A DNA stretch of 64,000 nt from Vibrio intestinalis (GTDB taxonomy: Bacteria > Pseudomonadota > Gammaproteobacteria > Enterobacterales > Vibrionaceae), in NCBI RefSeq assembly GCF_025195085.2, contig NZ_JANAVY020000002.1, forward strand, positions 336,284 through 400,283. The letters are read 5' to 3'. The notes beneath the pieces are model-generated. The model was not told the DNA's origin, ran no database searches, and saw only the letters and a list, made by a program, of their open reading frames with translations. Below, one piece after another: positions 47,795 to 55,495 of the stretch. Position 1 is the first letter of the stretch; each line of letters begins with the position of its first letter. A program made the position numbers and the translations under genes.

Positions 47795-48517
47795 TTAGTT
47801 TGGCATCTGCCAACCAAACTCACTACACAATGCATTCCACGTCTCATCCACTCCAGCTTTGATGGTTATATTTTGCTGAGTAAATGGATGCACAAAACTC
47901 AATGAAGAAGCATGCAATAACAAACGATGGCTATCGAAATGCTCACGGAACAATTTGTTATGCTTGCCATCACCATGAGTCGTATCACCCACAATAGGAT
48001 GGCGTAGATGCGCCATATGGCGACGTAGCTGATGTTTACGGCCTGTTTGAGGGCTAAGCTCCATCAAGCAGTAGCGCGTTGTAGGGAAACGCCCCGTTGA
48101 AATAGGAATCTCCACTTTCGCCAATGGCAGATAGTCAGTTACCGCTTCTTGAGCTTGCTTTTCTTCACTAGCGAACTTATCGGCAATCTTATCCAGCTCA
48201 ACTTTAAGAGCATAATCCAGTGTGCCGCCCTCTTCTATCCACCCACGTACGATTGCATGATAGGTTTTCTGCATTTCATGATTAGCAAACATGGGCATCA
48301 CTTGTGAAGCCACTTCACTGGATAACGCAAAAATAAGCACACCTGAAGTCGGGCGATCTAAGCGATGCAGGGGAAACACATGCTGACCAATTTGATCGCG
48401 CAATGTCTGCATAACAAACTGCGTTTCATGTTTATCAAGCCAACTGCGATGCACCAACATACCCGCAGGCTTATTGACCGCAACAAAATACTCATCTTGG
48501 TAGACGATTTCTAACAT
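47795..48517 (-). CDS. truC: tRNA pseudouridine(65) synthase TruC
   Basis: TruC converts U65 of certain tRNAs to pseudouridine. It is a 240-residue RluA-family enzyme without S4 domain. The catalytic motif is HRLDRPTSG with Asp54, and the RluA motifs NKPAGMLVH and SPQTGRKHQLRRHMAHL are present. It follows yqcC by 12 bases, the same pair as in E. coli. Confidence 0.94.
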   Translation of the reverse strand: MLEIVYQDEYFVAVNKPAGMLVHRSWLDKHETQFVMQTLRDQIGQHVFPLHRLDRPTSGVLIFALSSEVASQVMPMFANHEMQKTYHAIVRGWIEEGGTLDYALKVELDKIADKFASEEKQAQEAVTDYLPLAKVEIPISTGRFPTTRYCLMELSPQTGRKHQLRRHMAHLRHPIVGDTTHGDGKHNKLFREHFDSHRLLLHASSLSFVHPFTQQNITIKAGVDETWNALCSEFGWQMPN

Positions 48518-48529
48518 TGTTCTTTTCCT

Positions 48530-48844
48530 TTAAGCCACTTGCTGGTCAATTTGAGCAATCAAGGTAATGATCTCGGCGTATCTCGCCTCTGCTTGCCAAT
48601 TCTGTTCAAAGTATCCCACCATACTAAATCCAGTCGGTAGGCTTTGCCCTGCGGCTAACATGGCCTTCATACGCGGGATGAAAACCCATTGCAACCATTG
48701 CTCTGGTTTTAGTGTATCTATGGCAAAAGGTTGCTCACTGGCGAGTTGTTCAGGTGATGGCGGAACTGAATCCCAAAGTTCTGCTGCTTGTAATTGCTGC
48801 TCTAAAGCATCCAGCAAACCAAGCATCGGATTGTTTTGTTTCAT
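48530..48844 (-). CDS. yqcC: YqcC family protein (DUF446)
   Basis: A 104-residue helical protein of unknown function. The start at ATG 48844 (MKQNNPMLGLLDALEQQLQA) matches the YqcC family; the frame is open for 72 codons further upstream, but that part runs across the start of the divergent DUF3549 gene and has no family match. AFAIDTL-type sequence (QPFAIDTLKPEQWLQWVFIP) is the family core. It is co-transcribed with truC. Confidence 0.9.
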   Translation of the reverse strand: MKQNNPMLGLLDALEQQLQAAELWDSVPPSPEQLASEQPFAIDTLKPEQWLQWVFIPRMKAMLAAGQSLPTGFSMVGYFEQNWQAEARYAEIITLIAQIDQQVA

Positions 48845-48931
48845 GAATCTGTGTTTATCTTTGGCGATGACCTTGAAAATTGGCGATAGAATACCATTTA
48901 TAAGGGAAAGAAAGTTAGGAAAAGTCTTCCC

Positions 48932-49978
48932 ATGGATACCATTCATACCCTTACCCAATTGCTGAAAAACAGTGACTGTGATTACCAAGTCTTCGATCTT
49001 GGCCGTCGAATCAAAACCATCGCGAACGATGTATTTGCCGATGTAGAAAAAGGTCAGCAAGCGTACCCGTTCCCTCTACAACGCAAGGCGCACCTAGCTA
49101 TCGCATATTGGAACGAAACCAAGCAACCGTGGATTTGGTTCCTCAAGTTCGAATTGGATGAGCGCGGGTTATTAAAGCAAGCGGACGTGGGTAACTTCAT
49201 CAAGTACGTGGTCGAAGCCATGGGCACTCGCCTTAATCAAGAAATGAGCGAAGAGCAACAACAAAAGCTATCAAACAATCCTTACACCTTTAAACCCGCT
49301 GAAGACAAAATGGCGGTATTCCACAGCCAAGTACGCGCCAAGCTCGATTTACCTTGCAGCCAATACTATGAGCATGCGCAACATTACTTTAGTGGCGCTC
49401 TTGGCTGGGACAACTGGCAAACGGTTGGGTTACAAGGTATTACCGACATTTGTGCGCGACTTTCAACTGCGCAAAATGGGGTGCAAATTCGTAAAGCGAT
49501 TAAACATCTGCCTAACGAACCACTCTATGCCCTACTCGGCGCGTTAGAACACACTCAACTGCCGACTAAACTGGCCGAGAGGATTGCTGAACTGGCTGAG
49601 CAACAGATTCAAAGTAACGATCCAGATCTGTTTCTAATTTCCGCCTTGATACGTGCTCTCTCTGGCGCTGAATCTGAAATCGTTAATCCTCTTCTTGATG
49701 CCATTTTACAAAGCCCGCGCCTTAGCCACCAAGAAGTGCTAATTGGTATCGCAGGCCGCTGTTGGCATCTACTGGCCGATGCAAATCGCGCAGAGCAGTT
49801 TTTACTTCGTTTAGCACAAACCGGCAACCAAGCGTTGTTTAATCAGTTATTCGCGGATTTAGTAATGCTGCCTGAGTTGCGTATGGTCATTTTACCTTTG
49901 CTGCACTCTGCACCATCGACAGAGCTTGCCGCAGCGCTGATCAAGTTGCAGCAAGCAACTAAAGTCTCAAGCAGTTAA
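48932..49978 (+). CDS. DUF3549 family protein
   Basis: A 348-residue cytoplasmic protein of unknown function. The N-terminal half (SDCDYQVFDLGRRIKTIAND; PFPLQRKAHLAIAYWNETKQ) matches DUF3549, and the C-terminal half is helical with Leu-rich repeats resembling HEAT-like arrays. It is divergent from yqcC and followed by the DUF3301 gene after 42 bases, an arrangement that I recall as common in Vibrio. Confidence 0.85.
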   Translation: MDTIHTLTQLLKNSDCDYQVFDLGRRIKTIANDVFADVEKGQQAYPFPLQRKAHLAIAYWNETKQPWIWFLKFELDERGLLKQADVGNFIKYVVEAMGTRLNQEMSEEQQQKLSNNPYTFKPAEDKMAVFHSQVRAKLDLPCSQYYEHAQHYFSGALGWDNWQTVGLQGITDICARLSTAQNGVQIRKAIKHLPNEPLYALLGALEHTQLPTKLAERIAELAEQQIQSNDPDLFLISALIRALSGAESEIVNPLLDAILQSPRLSHQEVLIGIAGRCWHLLADANRAEQFLLRLAQTGNQALFNQLFADLVMLPELRMVILPLLHSAPSTELAAALIKLQQATKVSSS

Positions 49979-50020
49979 TGTATCAAGCAGTTAAAGCACA
50001 ACGATAAAGGGTCTAATAAT

Positions 50021-50320
50021 ATGATTGGTGATTTGTTGGCGATTGTCGGGCTAAGCCTAGTATGCATGATCTTTTGGCAACAACGCCGCCAATCTGAACT
50101 GGCCAAAGTAGCGGTAAAACGCAAGTGCGATCAGTTAGACCTACAGCTGTTAAGTGTCGCGTTTAAAGGCCACAAAATAAAAACGCCAGACGGAGTCTGG
50201 CGTTGGCATACGGTGTATCAATTTGAGTTTTCATCGCTTGGTGATGACTACTATCAGGGCGAACTGATTATGCAGGGATTCCATGTAGTTCACTTTCAGC
50301 TTCCACCGCATCGGATGTAA
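50021..50320 (+). CDS. DUF3301 family protein
   Basis: A 99-residue protein with one N-terminal membrane helix (DLLAIVGLSLVCMIFWQQRR, about 4-23) and a cytoplasmic beta-rich domain (DGVWRWHTVYQFEFSSLGDD). This layout is that of DUF3301. The 3' end overlaps the 3' end of the opposite-strand GNAT gene by 53 bases. Function is unknown. Confidence 0.85.
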   Translation: MIGDLLAIVGLSLVCMIFWQQRRQSELAKVAVKRKCDQLDLQLLSVAFKGHKIKTPDGVWRWHTVYQFEFSSLGDDYYQGELIMQGFHVVHFQLPPHRM

Positions 50321-50786
50321 ACTCAAACTCAAAATAAGGGCCAAAAGCATCGTCATACTGGCGTTGCTTTTCAAAACCCAGCTTCTCTAAAATTCGAATT
50401 GAAGCTTTATGGGTCACGTTCGATGTCGCCTTCACGCGGCTTAAACGTAAATCTTTCACAGCCTTATTGAAGAATGCGCCAACGGCCTCTGAGGCATACC
50501 CTTGTCCCCAGTATGCCTTATCAAACAAATAGCCAAGCTCTGGCGTTTCATCCAAATCGCTCAAAAATATGTGCCCCATATATTCGCGCGTTCGGCTATC
50601 AAGCACGGCTCGTGAATACAACGTATGATCATTCATCAATCGATGAAAAAGCTGTTTAGCGGTCGCTACAGTATGAGGGCCATTCATCTCAGCACGATTC
50701 TTCGCACAGATGTTCAGCATTAAAAACTCGGATTGCAGCGATTCATTGTAGGGTACCAATAGCACTCTGCGGGTTACGATAGTCAA
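50268..50786 (-). CDS. GNAT family N-acetyltransferase (RimJ/RimL type)
   Basis: A GNAT acetyltransferase of about 172 residues when started at TTG 50786, where AAGGA lies 6 bases upstream; an ATG at 50837 would add 17 residues but has no ribosome binding site. The acetyl-CoA loop is ELGYLFDKAYWGQGYASEAV and the C-terminal segment NVTHKASIRILEKLGFEKQ is characteristic of the RimJ/RimL subgroup. Substrate unknown. It is convergent with the DUF3301 gene. Confidence 0.85.
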   Translation of the reverse strand: MTIVTRRVLLVPYNESLQSEFLMLNICAKNRAEMNGPHTVATAKQLFHRLMNDHTLYSRAVLDSRTREYMGHIFLSDLDETPELGYLFDKAYWGQGYASEAVGAFFNKAVKDLRLSRVKATSNVTHKASIRILEKLGFEKQRQYDDAFGPYFEFEFTSDAVEAESELHGIPA

Positions 50787-50989
50787 AACACTTCCTTGCT
50801 TACAACTCCGCTCGCCCACTTGTTTACAACATTTCATGGGTTAGCGTATACACGAAATCTCCCTGTACCAAAATACAGAGAGACAGAGATACCAACGAGC
50901 ATAACTCTATGTTTATTGGTATTAAGCCGAATAAGTGCCCTTAGTTTTTTATATAGATGGGCAATGACGTTGTTGTGAGAATGTGTTTG

Positions 50990-51435
50990 ATAAGAAAAGC
51001 CCCGATACGTCAGTACCGGGGCTATAGTCTTACTCGTAGCAATCCAGCCACTAAAAGGTGCTCCATGCATCTTCCTTAATAGTTACTGAATCCTTCAGTA
51101 TATTCCGTCCATCGCTATCCTAGCGGTGTCCTGCAATTCCTTTGAGCTAACATTCCCCGTTAGCGCACTTCACTTGTTCCTTGAGCGGTATCCCTAGCAT
51201 CGTCCTAATGCTGTCCTGCCTCATCCTAGAGGTGTCCTTCGCATCCGTTGCTCGTTAACGGCCTTGTTAACGATGGTATCCTACCCAATCCTCGCTCCGT
51301 GCTTGATTGGTAATCCTAACCAATCAACTATCTTCTTCCTGAAGATATCCACATCCTTGGTGGTTCCTGTTCCGTGTCAGTATCCTTCCGACAAGGTTTA
51401 ATTTACTCCTTTCCTTATTCTGAACAATTGCCCTG
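50990..51435 (-). ncRNA. csrB: CsrB-family regulatory RNA (CsrA/RsmA sponge)
   Basis: On the minus strand this gene-free stretch holds about 29 GGA trinucleotides, mostly AGGA or AAGGA, many in loops of small hairpins: CGCTA-GGA-TAGCG, CTGAA-GGA-TTCAG, ATCTTC-AGGAA-GAAGAT, AGCAT-TAGGACG-ATGCT, ATTGGT-TAGGATT-ACCAAT. That is the signature of CsrB RNAs, which titrate the translational regulator CsrA. It ends in a terminator, with AGCCCCG at 50998-51004 pairing with CGGGGCT at 51017-51023, and TTTTCTT following. The start is estimated from the TATTAT box. V. cholerae has three such RNAs; which one this is cannot be decided here. Confidence 0.93.
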
Positions 51436-51441
51436 GCTCAC

Positions 51442-51447
51442 ATAATA
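51442..51447 (-). promoter_or_regulatory. Predicted -10 box of csrB
   Basis: TATTAT on the minus strand, about 7 bases before the estimated start of the RNA. The matching -35 position reads TTTTTG, poor, as expected for an activator-dependent promoter. Confidence 0.55.
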
Positions 51448-51553
51448 ATTTGGCCCAAACGAACCAAAAACAAACAAATAACCACTATTCAGTCACTTAG
51501 ACAGAATAATTGGCCATTTAGTACTGTCACTATTCTCTTTCTCTCACATTGCT

Positions 51554-51571
51554 TGTAAGCGATCTCTCACA
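51554..51571. promoter_or_regulatory. GacA/VarA-type operator upstream of csrB
   Basis: TGTAAGCGATCTCTCACA matches the palindromic GacA site TGTAAG-N6-CTTACA with one mismatch. It lies about 120-135 bases upstream of the estimated csrB start, the usual distance for GacA-controlled csrB/rsmZ RNAs, and 90 bases upstream of the divergent small gene at 51662. Confidence 0.8.
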
Positions 51572-51661
51572 AGCTAATGCCATTTTTACCATTCGCCTTA
51601 TGATGAATTGCGACGTATGATGATTAGCAACGAATCCGATAAGCAAATAAAGGAGTGGTCA

Positions 51662-51946
51662 ATGCTTACTAAGGATGTCAGCGCGGAATTAGAGGCCGTT
51701 ATTACTGAGCTTCATGCCCAAGGCAAAGAACCTACCGTTGCATTAGTTAAAGCTCGTCTCTCGACCTCAGTACCTATGCCTGCGCTAATCACCGCAATTA
51801 AGAGTTGGAAAGGCAGTCATCGCATTCCTAAAGTAGAAGTGGCGGCAACAAATTCGACATCAGATGCTGAGCGAATTGCCCAACTTGAAAAGGAAGTAAG
51901 TGAGTTAAAGCAGCGCTTAACGGCTTTGGAAGCAAAACTCAGCTAA
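51662..51946 (+). CDS. Small KfrA_N-like protein with coiled-coil tail
   Basis: A 94-residue protein. Residues 1-55 (ELEAVITELHAQGKEPTVAL, then VKARLSTSVPMPALITAIKSW) resemble the KfrA N-terminal DNA-binding fold, in which the helix-turn-helix selects how DNA is read; residues 66-94 (AERIAQLEKEVSELKQRLTA) form a short leucine-zipper-type coil. The start at ATG 51662 has AAGGAG 6 bases upstream; earlier in-frame ATGs do not. It is divergent from csrB with the GacA-type box between. DNA binding is inferred, not shown. Confidence 0.78.
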   Translation: MLTKDVSAELEAVITELHAQGKEPTVALVKARLSTSVPMPALITAIKSWKGSHRIPKVEVAATNSTSDAERIAQLEKEVSELKQRLTALEAKLS

Positions 51947-51978
51947 CAATCAGCCAATGATGAGTAAAGCACAAACAA

Positions 51979-52007
51979 AAAAGGCTTGGCGCAATGCCAA
52001 GCCTTTG
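51979..52007. terminator. Bidirectional terminator between small gene and sucD
   Basis: AAAGGCTTGGC (51980-51990) pairs with GCCAAGCCTTT (51996-52006) over a 5-base loop with A/T ends. It ends the sdh-suc operon on the minus strand and the small coiled-coil gene on the plus strand. Confidence 0.9.
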
Positions 52008-52024
52008 TCTATTTGGAGATAAAA

Positions 52025-52897
52025 CTACCAACCAGTCACTTCACGTAGTGCTTTACCGATGTCTGCTAGTGACTTAACGGTTTTCACACCTGCTGATTCT
52101 AGCGCTGCGAATTTATCTTCCGCTGTACCTTTACCACCAGAGATGATTGCACCCGCGTGACCCATACGCTTACCCGGAGGCGCAGTTACGCCAGCAATGT
52201 AAGAAACAACAGGCTTAGTGACGCTATCTTTGATAAACGCCGCCGCTTCTTCTTCTGCCGTACCACCGATTTCACCGATCATTACGATCGCTTCGGTTTC
52301 AGGGTCTTCTTGGAACAGTTTTAGGATATCAATGAAGTTAGAACCTGGAATTGGGTCTCCACCAATACCAACACAAGTTGACTGACCAAAGCCTTCATCG
52401 GTCGTTTGCTTCACGGCTTCATAAGTCAATGTACCTGAACGTGAAACAATGCCCACTTTACCTTTCTTATGAATGTGGCCTGGCATAATACCAATCTTAC
52501 ACTCATCAGGCGTAATAACACCCGGACAGTTAGGACCAATCATAACGACGCCAGCTTCGTCTAGACGTACTTTAACGTCTAGTAGATCAAGCGTTGGGAT
52601 TCCTTCGGTAATAGTGACGATGAGCTTAATACCTGCATCAATCGCTTCTAAGATGGCATCTTTACAGAAAGGCGCTGGAACGTAGATTACTGATGCCGTT
52701 GCACCTGTTGTTTCTACGGCTTCACGTACTGTGTTGAACACTGGCAGGCCTAGATGAGTTTGACCACCTTTACCCGGTGATACACCACCGACCATTTGTG
52801 TTCCGTAGTCAATTGCTTGCTCTGAGTGGAACGTACCTTGACCACCTGTGAAACCCTGACAGATAACTTTAGTATCTTTATTAATTAGTACTGACAT
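52025..52897 (-). CDS. sucD: Succinyl-CoA synthetase alpha subunit SucD
   Basis: Alpha subunit of succinyl-CoA synthetase (TCA cycle, substrate-level phosphorylation). The 290-residue protein has the CoA-binding Rossmann domain ([20 protein letters not shown]) and the phosphorylated active-site His in [16 protein letters not shown]. Length is standard. Its ATG overlaps the sucC stop by one base. It is the last gene of the sdh-suc operon. Confidence 0.97.
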   Translation of the reverse strand: MSVLINKDTKVICQGFTGGQGTFHSEQAIDYGTQMVGGVSPGKGGQTHLGLPVFNTVREAVETTGATASVIYVPAPFCKDAILEAIDAGIKLIVTITEGIPTLDLLDVKVRLDEAGVVMIGPNCPGVITPDECKIGIMPGHIHKKGKVGIVSRSGTLTYEAVKQTTDEGFGQSTCVGIGGDPIPGSNFIDILKLFQEDPETEAIVMIGEIGGTAEEEAAAFIKDSVTKPVVSYIAGVTAPPGKRMGHAGAIISGGKGTAEDKFAALESAGVKTVKSLADIGKALREVTGW

Positions 52898-54063
52898 TAT
52901 TTGCCCTCCGCTGCTGCAACTACTTTTTGTGCTGCTTCAGTTAGCGAGTTTGCAGCAATGATATTTAGGCCGCTATCCGCTAGCTTCTGAGAGCCTAGTG
53001 GTGCGTTGTTACCTTCAAGACGTACAACAACTGGCACTTCAACACCCACTTCTTCGACTGCGCCGATAATGCCGTCAGCAATTAGGTCACAGCGAACAAT
53101 ACCGCCAAAGATGTTAACCAGTACCGCTTTCACATTGGAATCTGAAAGAATGATTTTGAATGCTTCAGTTACACGCTCTTTCGTCGCGCCGCCACCTACA
53201 TCAAGGAAGTTGGCAGGTTGACCACCGTGCAGGTTTACGATGTCCATCGTACCCATTGCTAGGCCAGCACCGTTAACCATACAACCAATGTTGCCATCAA
53301 GAGCTACGTAGTTAAGCTCCCATTGCGCTGCATGTGCTTCACGCTCATCTTCTTGCGATGGGTCATGCATTTCACGCAGCTTTGGCTGACGGTATAGCGC
53401 GTTTGAGTCGATATTGATCTTACCGTCTAGGCATAGAAGGTTACCTTCACCCGTAATCACCAGCGGGTTAATCTCTAGCAGAGCAAGATCGTACTGAGCA
53501 AACATATTGCCAAGACCCATAAAGATCTTAACGAACTGTTTAATTTGATCGCCTTCAAGACCAAGTTTGAACGCCAATTCACGGCCTTGGTATGCTTGAG
53601 GGCCTACTAGCGGGTCAATCGCCGCTTTGTGGATAAGCTCTGGCGTTTCTTCCGCTACTTTTTCAATTTCTACGCCGCCTTCAGTAGACGCCATAAATAC
53701 GATTCGACGAGTTGAACGGTCTACCACGGCACCTAGGTACAGCTCATTGGCAATATTCGACGCTTCTTCAACAAGGATTTTAGATACCGGCTGACCATTG
53801 GCATCTGTTTGGTATGTCACTAGGTTTTTACCTAGCCACTTCTGCGCGAATTCTTTAACACCATCTTTCGTATCGTGTAGCTCTACGCCACCCGCTTTAC
53901 CACGTCCACCTGCGTGAACCTGACATTTAACGACTTTCTTTTCTGTGCTGATTCGACCGGCTGCTTCAAACGCTTCTTGCGGGGTATCACAAGCGTAGCC
54001 TTCTGGTACAGGCAATCCGAATTCTGCAAACAGCTGTTTGGCTTGATATTCATGCAAATTCAT
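52897..54063 (-). CDS. sucC: Succinyl-CoA synthetase beta subunit SucC
   Basis: Beta, ATP-grasp subunit of succinyl-CoA synthetase. The 388 residues begin [20 protein letters not shown] and include the nucleotide-binding [15 protein letters not shown] loop and the C-terminal [20 protein letters not shown] hairpin-bearing 199-base gap separates it from sucB, in which an independent promoter cannot be excluded. Confidence 0.97.
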   Translation of the reverse strand: MNLHEYQAKQLFAEFGLPVPEGYACDTPQEAFEAAGRISTEKKVVKCQVHAGGRGKAGGVELHDTKDGVKEFAQKWLGKNLVTYQTDANGQPVSKILVEEASNIANELYLGAVVDRSTRRIVFMASTEGGVEIEKVAEETPELIHKAAIDPLVGPQAYQGRELAFKLGLEGDQIKQFVKIFMGLGNMFAQYDLALLEINPLVITGEGNLLCLDGKINIDSNALYRQPKLREMHDPSQEDEREAHAAQWELNYVALDGNIGCMVNGAGLAMGTMDIVNLHGGQPANFLDVGGGATKERVTEAFKIILSDSNVKAVLVNIFGGIVRCDLIADGIIGAVEEVGVEVPVVVRLEGNNAPLGSQKLADSGLNIIAANSLTEAAQKVVAAAEGK

Positions 54064-54222
54064 TTTGATAATCCGTTTGTTTTCCCTTAAGGGATTTTAT
54101 TATTTCCATAACGTTGCAACTTTGGTGTTGCTTATACGTCTGTAGGGTCTTCTCAAATAAAGCCACATCACTTGGCTAAATTGAAGGCCAGACGTCGAGC
54201 TAGTCTAGCCTTGGACGCTAAT

Positions 54223-54253
54223 AACGTCGAGTTAACAGGGGCAACTCGACGTT
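54223..54253. other. Perfect 11-bp hairpin in sucB-sucC gap
   Basis: AACGTCGAGTT (54223-54233) pairs perfectly with AACTCGACGTT (54243-54253) over a 9-base loop, starting 10 bases below the sucB stop codon. A related GACGTCGAGC occurs at 54191-54200. No T tract follows on the minus strand. It may stabilise the sdhCDAB-sucAB portion or attenuate sucCD. Confidence 0.65.
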
Positions 54254-54262
54254 TTAGCGATA

Positions 54263-55468
54263 TTAAACGTCTAATAAGAGACGTGCTGGGTCTTCTAGCA
54301 ACTCTTTAATCGTTACCAAGAAGCCCACTGACTCACGACCATCAATCAAACGGTGGTCATAAGACAGCGCTAGGTACATCATCGGCAAGATTTCAACTTT
54401 GCCATCTACCGCCATTGGACGATCTTGAATCTTATGCATACCAAGAATCGCAGCTTGAGGCGGGTTGATGATTGGCGTAGACATCAGTGAGCCAAATACG
54501 CCACCGTTAGTAATGGTGAAGTTACCGCCCATTAACTCATCAACGGTCAACTTGCCATCACGACCTTTAATAGCGAGGTCCTTGATGCCTTTCTCGATAT
54601 CGGCAAAGCCCAATGTGTCACAGTCTTTTAGAACTGGCGTCACAAGACCACGCGGAGTCGAAACCGCCATGCTGATGTCGAAATAGTTGTGATAAACAAT
54701 ATCGTCGCCATCAATTGACGCATTCACTTCTGGGTAACGTTTTAGTGCTTCAGTGACCGCTTTCACGTAGAAAGACATGAAACCTAGACGAGTATCATGA
54801 CGCTCTTCGAACTGATCTTTGTATTGTTTACGCAGATCCATGATTGGCTTCATGTTCACTTCGTTAAACGTAGTCAACATTGCCGTGCTGTTTTTCGCTT
54901 CAAGCAGGCGGTTCGCTACCGTCTTACGCAGGCGCGTCATTGGTACACGTTTTTCGCTGCGAGCTGTTGCTGGCGCTTCAACTGCTGGCTCAGCTGCTTT
55001 TGGCTCTTGCTTCGCGTTAGCAAGGTGAGCGTCAACGTCTTCACGGGTAATACGACCGCCAACACCAGAACCTTTCACTTGGCTCGCTTCAAGGCCATGC
55101 TCAGCCATCAAACGACGAACAGCAGGGCTTAGCGCGTCATTGCTCTCTTCAGTTAAAGAGGCTTTGTGACGTTTGTCTGGTGATGCTTCAGTTTCTTCAG
55201 TGCTGTCAGTTGTTGGTTCACCCGCAACCGCACCTGGCTTTAACTTAGCAATCAATTGTTTTGAAAGTACTGTTGCACCTTCTTGTTCGATGATGGCTTC
55301 AAGTACGCCCGCTTCAGGAGCCGGCACTTCTAGCACAACTTTATCTGTTTCGATGTCTACCAACACCTCATCACGCTCAACCGCTTCACCCGGTTGTTTG
55401 TGCCAAGTGGCAACAGTTGCGTCAGCGACTGATTCAGGTAAGTCTGGAACCAGAATTTCAATTGTCAT
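54263..55468 (-). CDS. sucB: 2-Oxoglutarate dehydrogenase E2 (dihydrolipoyl succinyltransferase)
   Basis: E2 core of the 2-oxoglutarate dehydrogenase complex. The 401 residues contain one lipoyl domain ([18 protein letters not shown], lipoyl Lys43), a peripheral-subunit-binding domain ([20 protein letters not shown]), linkers rich in Ala/Pro/Glu, and the catalytic domain with [16 protein letters not shown] (His-x3-Asp-Gly). It follows sucA by 27 bases. Confidence 0.97.
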   Translation of the reverse strand: MTIEILVPDLPESVADATVATWHKQPGEAVERDEVLVDIETDKVVLEVPAPEAGVLEAIIEQEGATVLSKQLIAKLKPGAVAGEPTTDSTEETEASPDKRHKASLTEESNDALSPAVRRLMAEHGLEASQVKGSGVGGRITREDVDAHLANAKQEPKAAEPAVEAPATARSEKRVPMTRLRKTVANRLLEAKNSTAMLTTFNEVNMKPIMDLRKQYKDQFEERHDTRLGFMSFYVKAVTEALKRYPEVNASIDGDDIVYHNYFDISMAVSTPRGLVTPVLKDCDTLGFADIEKGIKDLAIKGRDGKLTVDELMGGNFTITNGGVFGSLMSTPIINPPQAAILGMHKIQDRPMAVDGKVEILPMMYLALSYDHRLIDGRESVGFLVTIKELLEDPARLLLDV

Positions 55469-55495
55469 TTTCTATCTTCCTTATGCTTCTAGTTC

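Noticed and set aside
48845..49060. 72-codon upstream extension of yqcC
   Set aside because: It overlaps the start of the divergent DUF3549 gene and has no match to the family; the ATG at 48844 gives the normal length.
50998..51420. Many short repeated motifs (TCCT/GGA) at regular steps, possible CRISPR or tandem repeat array
   Set aside because: The repeats are only 3-5 bases, flanked by different short inverted repeats, and read as GGA loops of a CsrB RNA on the minus strand with a terminator at the end.
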